Shown piece after piece: positions 62,142-64,000 of a stretch of DNA of 64,000 nt; the stretch's first letter is position 1, and the number at the start of each line of letters is the position of its first letter. Made by a program: the position numbers and the translations under genes. The notes under the pieces are model-generated. The model saw only the letters and a program-made list of their open reading frames with translations. It had not been told where the DNA came from and did no database searches. The stretch is from Actinocrispum wychmicini (GTDB lineage Bacteria; Actinomycetota; Actinomycetes; Mycobacteriales; Pseudonocardiaceae), in NCBI RefSeq assembly GCF_004345645.1, contig NZ_SLWS01000001.1, forward strand, positions 1,181,546 through 1,245,545, in the 5' to 3' direction.

Positions 62142-64000
62142 TCAGCTCGGTGGCCGCTCCCGGCCGGGGACCTCCATCAGGTAGCCGTCCTCCACCATGT
62201 CCTCGACCGCGTGCGGCAGCAGGAACGCGGTGCCCCCGCCGGGCTGCTCGAACCAGGGGATGGCCACCCCGGTCAACGCCTCGAACGGTTGCTGTACGCG
62301 ATAGGTGTGGTACTCGCGGTGCACCCAGTCAGGCACCAGGGACCGCAACGGGAACGGCGTTCCGACCGAGTACGTCAGATTCCCGTCGCCCGCGCCGAAC
62401 CGGTCGATCTCGGTGCCCGGGTGCAGCTCCACCAGCCGCTTGCCGCGGAACAACGTCAACGGCGGCTCGCCGTAAAGCGGCTGGATGGGCCAGTCCTGGG
62501 GGCGTCCCGGGCTGGTGATCTCGGCCGGCCGGGCGGCCGGCGCGGTGATCTCCGTCGGCCGGGCCATGGGGGCCGGCGCGGAGATCATCGCGGTGGCGTT
62601 GCCGGGCTGGTGCATCGGCTCGGGCTTGGGCCCGCTCGGCACGGATGCCCGCTCGCGTTCCTCGGTGTCCTCAAGGGCGGACAGCGACGGCATCGACAGC
62701 ACGGTCCTGTCCAAGTCGTCCTCCGCGGCCGGGGCCGGCAACGGTGGCGGGGGAGGCGGCGGGGGCGCCTGCTGGGGGACCGAAGGTTCCGGCATCTCCG
62801 CCCGAACGGGCAGCGGCGCGGGTGGCCTCGGGCCGTCCATCAGGACCTTGCCGAGCAGGAACGCCGACGCGTCGGTGACGTCCTCGAAATGCTGCGGCGA
62901 GTCGAACTGGTTCTGCTCGAACCAGCCCACGCGCCAGCCGTCGTCCACCCGCTCGAGCGTCCACGTGCGCTCCACCGGCGGACCGATCCGGTACGCCGAC
63001 TCGGGCACGCCCAGCTCGGCGAACTTCCCCCGGACCTGGGCCAGCGCCGGGCCCGGCGGGGGCGCCGACGGCATCGCCGGGACAGCCGGGGCCGGCATGG
63101 CCGGCGCCGGAGCGGGCGGCGGGGGCGCGGAGATCGGCGGCGGCGGAGGCTGAGGCGGTGACACGTTGATCGGCGGGTGCGGGGGCGTCGGCCGCCCCGG
63201 CTGTGGCGGTGGCGTGCCGCGGGCGACGAACGCGGACGCGTCCGCGACCACCTGTTCGTCAACCTGGGGCACCTCGAAGCCATGCCGGCGGATGTGGTCC
63301 ACCAGGTCCGGCTCGGGGCTCACGCCGTAGGTCCGCAGGTAGTAATTCACCGACGCCGGCCAGATCCACACCCCGTCGGTGTGGAACGCGATCGGGACCG
63401 AGTTGCGGCCCTCCGGGTCCAGCCGGTCCACGTCGTAGCCGCGGCTGGGCAGCGCGAACGGCGCGTCGTCCAGGTACGCGAGCATCGCCTGGGTGTCCAG
63501 CTCGTCCAGCTGCGGCCGGTTCACGATCGGCCGGCCCTGCGGGCCGATGCCGTCGAAGGTCCGGGCGACCCGGAACCTGGGCCGTTCGAAACCACCCGGC
63601 GGGGTCTGCGGCATCGGCGGTGGCATCGGCGCGGACAGGCGCCTGGCCAGCCATTCCGGCACGTTCTCGTCGTCACGGGGGAAGATGCGCAACTCGTCCG
63701 CGAACGCCGGTGGCGGCGGCGGGTTGGTCCACCGCGGCTCGTCCCGGTCGTACTCGAGGTTGTAGCTGGACGGCCGGTCAAGCTGGTAGCGGGCGTTGAA
63801 CCAGGTCCCGCGGCCGTCGCGGTACATGCCGCCGCGCAGCCGGGCGAACAGGGTCGCCAGGTCCGGCGCCACGGTCCACGGCCGGACCTCCTCGGGTTCG
63901 GCGTCGTCGGTGTGATCGGCGGCCTGCACGGCGAGCTCGGCGGTCATCTCGTGGTACCGGCCGACAGCCCGGTAGTGCACCGTGACCTGTGCCCACTCCG
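62142..64000 (-). CDS. TNT-domain (NAD-glycohydrolase-toxin-like) protein, 5' partial
   Basis: At least 619 aa; the frame is open to the window edge (upstream codons read EWAQVTVHYRAVGR), so the start is outside. The N-terminal 230 residues include LFARLRGGMYRDGRGTWFNA and PSSYNLEYDRDEPRW. A Pro-rich region surrounds a repeat of that type near 300-360 (VERTWTLERVDDGWRVGWFE). The C-terminal 105 residues match the TNT fold: PGTEIDRFGAGDGNLTYSVG, FPLRSLVPDWV, IPWFEQPGGGTAFLLPHAVE. The Gln that I recall in GGGTQ at the active site is Ala here, so NADase activity is doubtful. It is first of the set with the SPFH and zinc-ribbon genes. Confidence 0.82.
   Translation of the reverse strand, partial: EWAQVTVHYRAVGRYHEMTAELAVQAADHTDDAEPEEVRPWTVAPDLATLFARLRGGMYRDGRGTWFNARYQLDRPSSYNLEYDRDEPRWTNPPPPPAFADELRIFPRDDENVPEWLARRLSAPMPPPMPQTPPGGFERPRFRVARTFDGIGPQGRPIVNRPQLDELDTQAMLAYLDDAPFALPSRGYDVDRLDPEGRNSVPIAFHTDGVWIWPASVNYYLRTYGVSPEPDLVDHIRRHGFEVPQVDEQVVADASAFVARGTPPPQPGRPTPPHPPINVSPPQPPPPPISAPPPPAPAPAMPAPAVPAMPSAPPPGPALAQVRGKFAELGVPESAYRIGPPVERTWTLERVDDGWRVGWFEQNQFDSPQHFEDVTDASAFLLGKVLMDGPRPPAPLPVRAEMPEPSVPQQAPPPPPPPPLPAPAAEDDLDRTVLSMPSLSALEDTEERERASVPSGPKPEPMHQPGNATAMISAPAPMARPTEITAPAARPAEITSPGRPQDWPIQPLYGEPPLTLFRGKRLVELHPGTEIDRFGAGDGNLTYSVGTPFPLRSLVPDWVHREYHTYRVQQPFEALTGVAIPWFEQPGGGTAFLLPHAVEDMVEDGYLMEVPGRERPPS

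Overview
The window is high-GC DNA from an actinomycete, most likely of the Pseudonocardiaceae (Amycolatopsis/Kibdelosporangium/Lentzea type). This placement is inferred from GTG/TTG/CTG starts, mycobacterial-type LexA boxes, PknB-like kinases, PspC proteins and gene order. No tRNA, rRNA, CRISPR array, prophage or antibiotic gene cluster was recognised.

Region 1 (1-12.1 kb): a truncated cholesterol-oxidase-like GMC flavoprotein; a SnoaL-like protein divergent from its presumed TetR regulator across two palindromic operators; a Tat/lipobox berberine-bridge-type oxidase; a TPR-CHAT caspase-like protease preceded by a small repeat protein (candidate protease/partner pair); an aldehyde dehydrogenase; guaA with a strong terminator; and a PspC-type envelope protein.

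Region 2 (12.1-22.6 kb): signalling. A PspC-fused histidine kinase and a LuxR-type response regulator whose last residues appear deleted into the next gene; two tandem Ser/Thr kinases; and three membrane-anchored proteins that share one extracytoplasmic C-terminal domain. A LysR/EamA pair, an unannotated 51-aa gene and a PIG-L deacetylase follow.

Region 3 (22.6-39.6 kb): the block corresponding to M. tuberculosis Rv0948c-Rv0957: chorismate mutase, pcrA/uvrD1, M23 peptidase, sucC-sucD, a DUF5336 protein, a DUF6350 protein, purN, purH. It is interrupted by a DedA/DUF1707 operon, an aspartyl beta-hydroxylase, a small Cys protein, a 1.2 kb C-rich degenerate repeat tract with a sharp strand-skew switch, and a 16-TM membrane protein coupled to a B12-binding-like domain. 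purN appears to start at CTG.

Region 4 (39.6-51.5 kb): accessory genes: secreted subtilase, D-glutamate-cyclase-like DUF1445 with MFS transporter and GntR regulator, a macro-domain fragment, a TetR-SDR operon divergent from a quinone reductase, a DHFR-like reductase, a GyrI-like protein and a membrane/winged-helix protein.

The SOS mutasome is spread across 45.7-59.1 kb: imuA', imuB and dnaE2. Perfect LexA boxes precede imuA' and imuB. A third overlaps the start of a small ORF upstream of dnaE2. Decayed IS5- and IS1182-type transposases lie between imuB and dnaE2, and a 172-bp near-perfect palindrome follows dnaE2.

Region 5 (59.3-64 kb): a universal stress protein converges on a three-gene minus-strand set (TNT-domain protein, SPFH-GYF2 protein, zinc-ribbon membrane protein) that runs off the window and may be a membrane-stress or conflict module.
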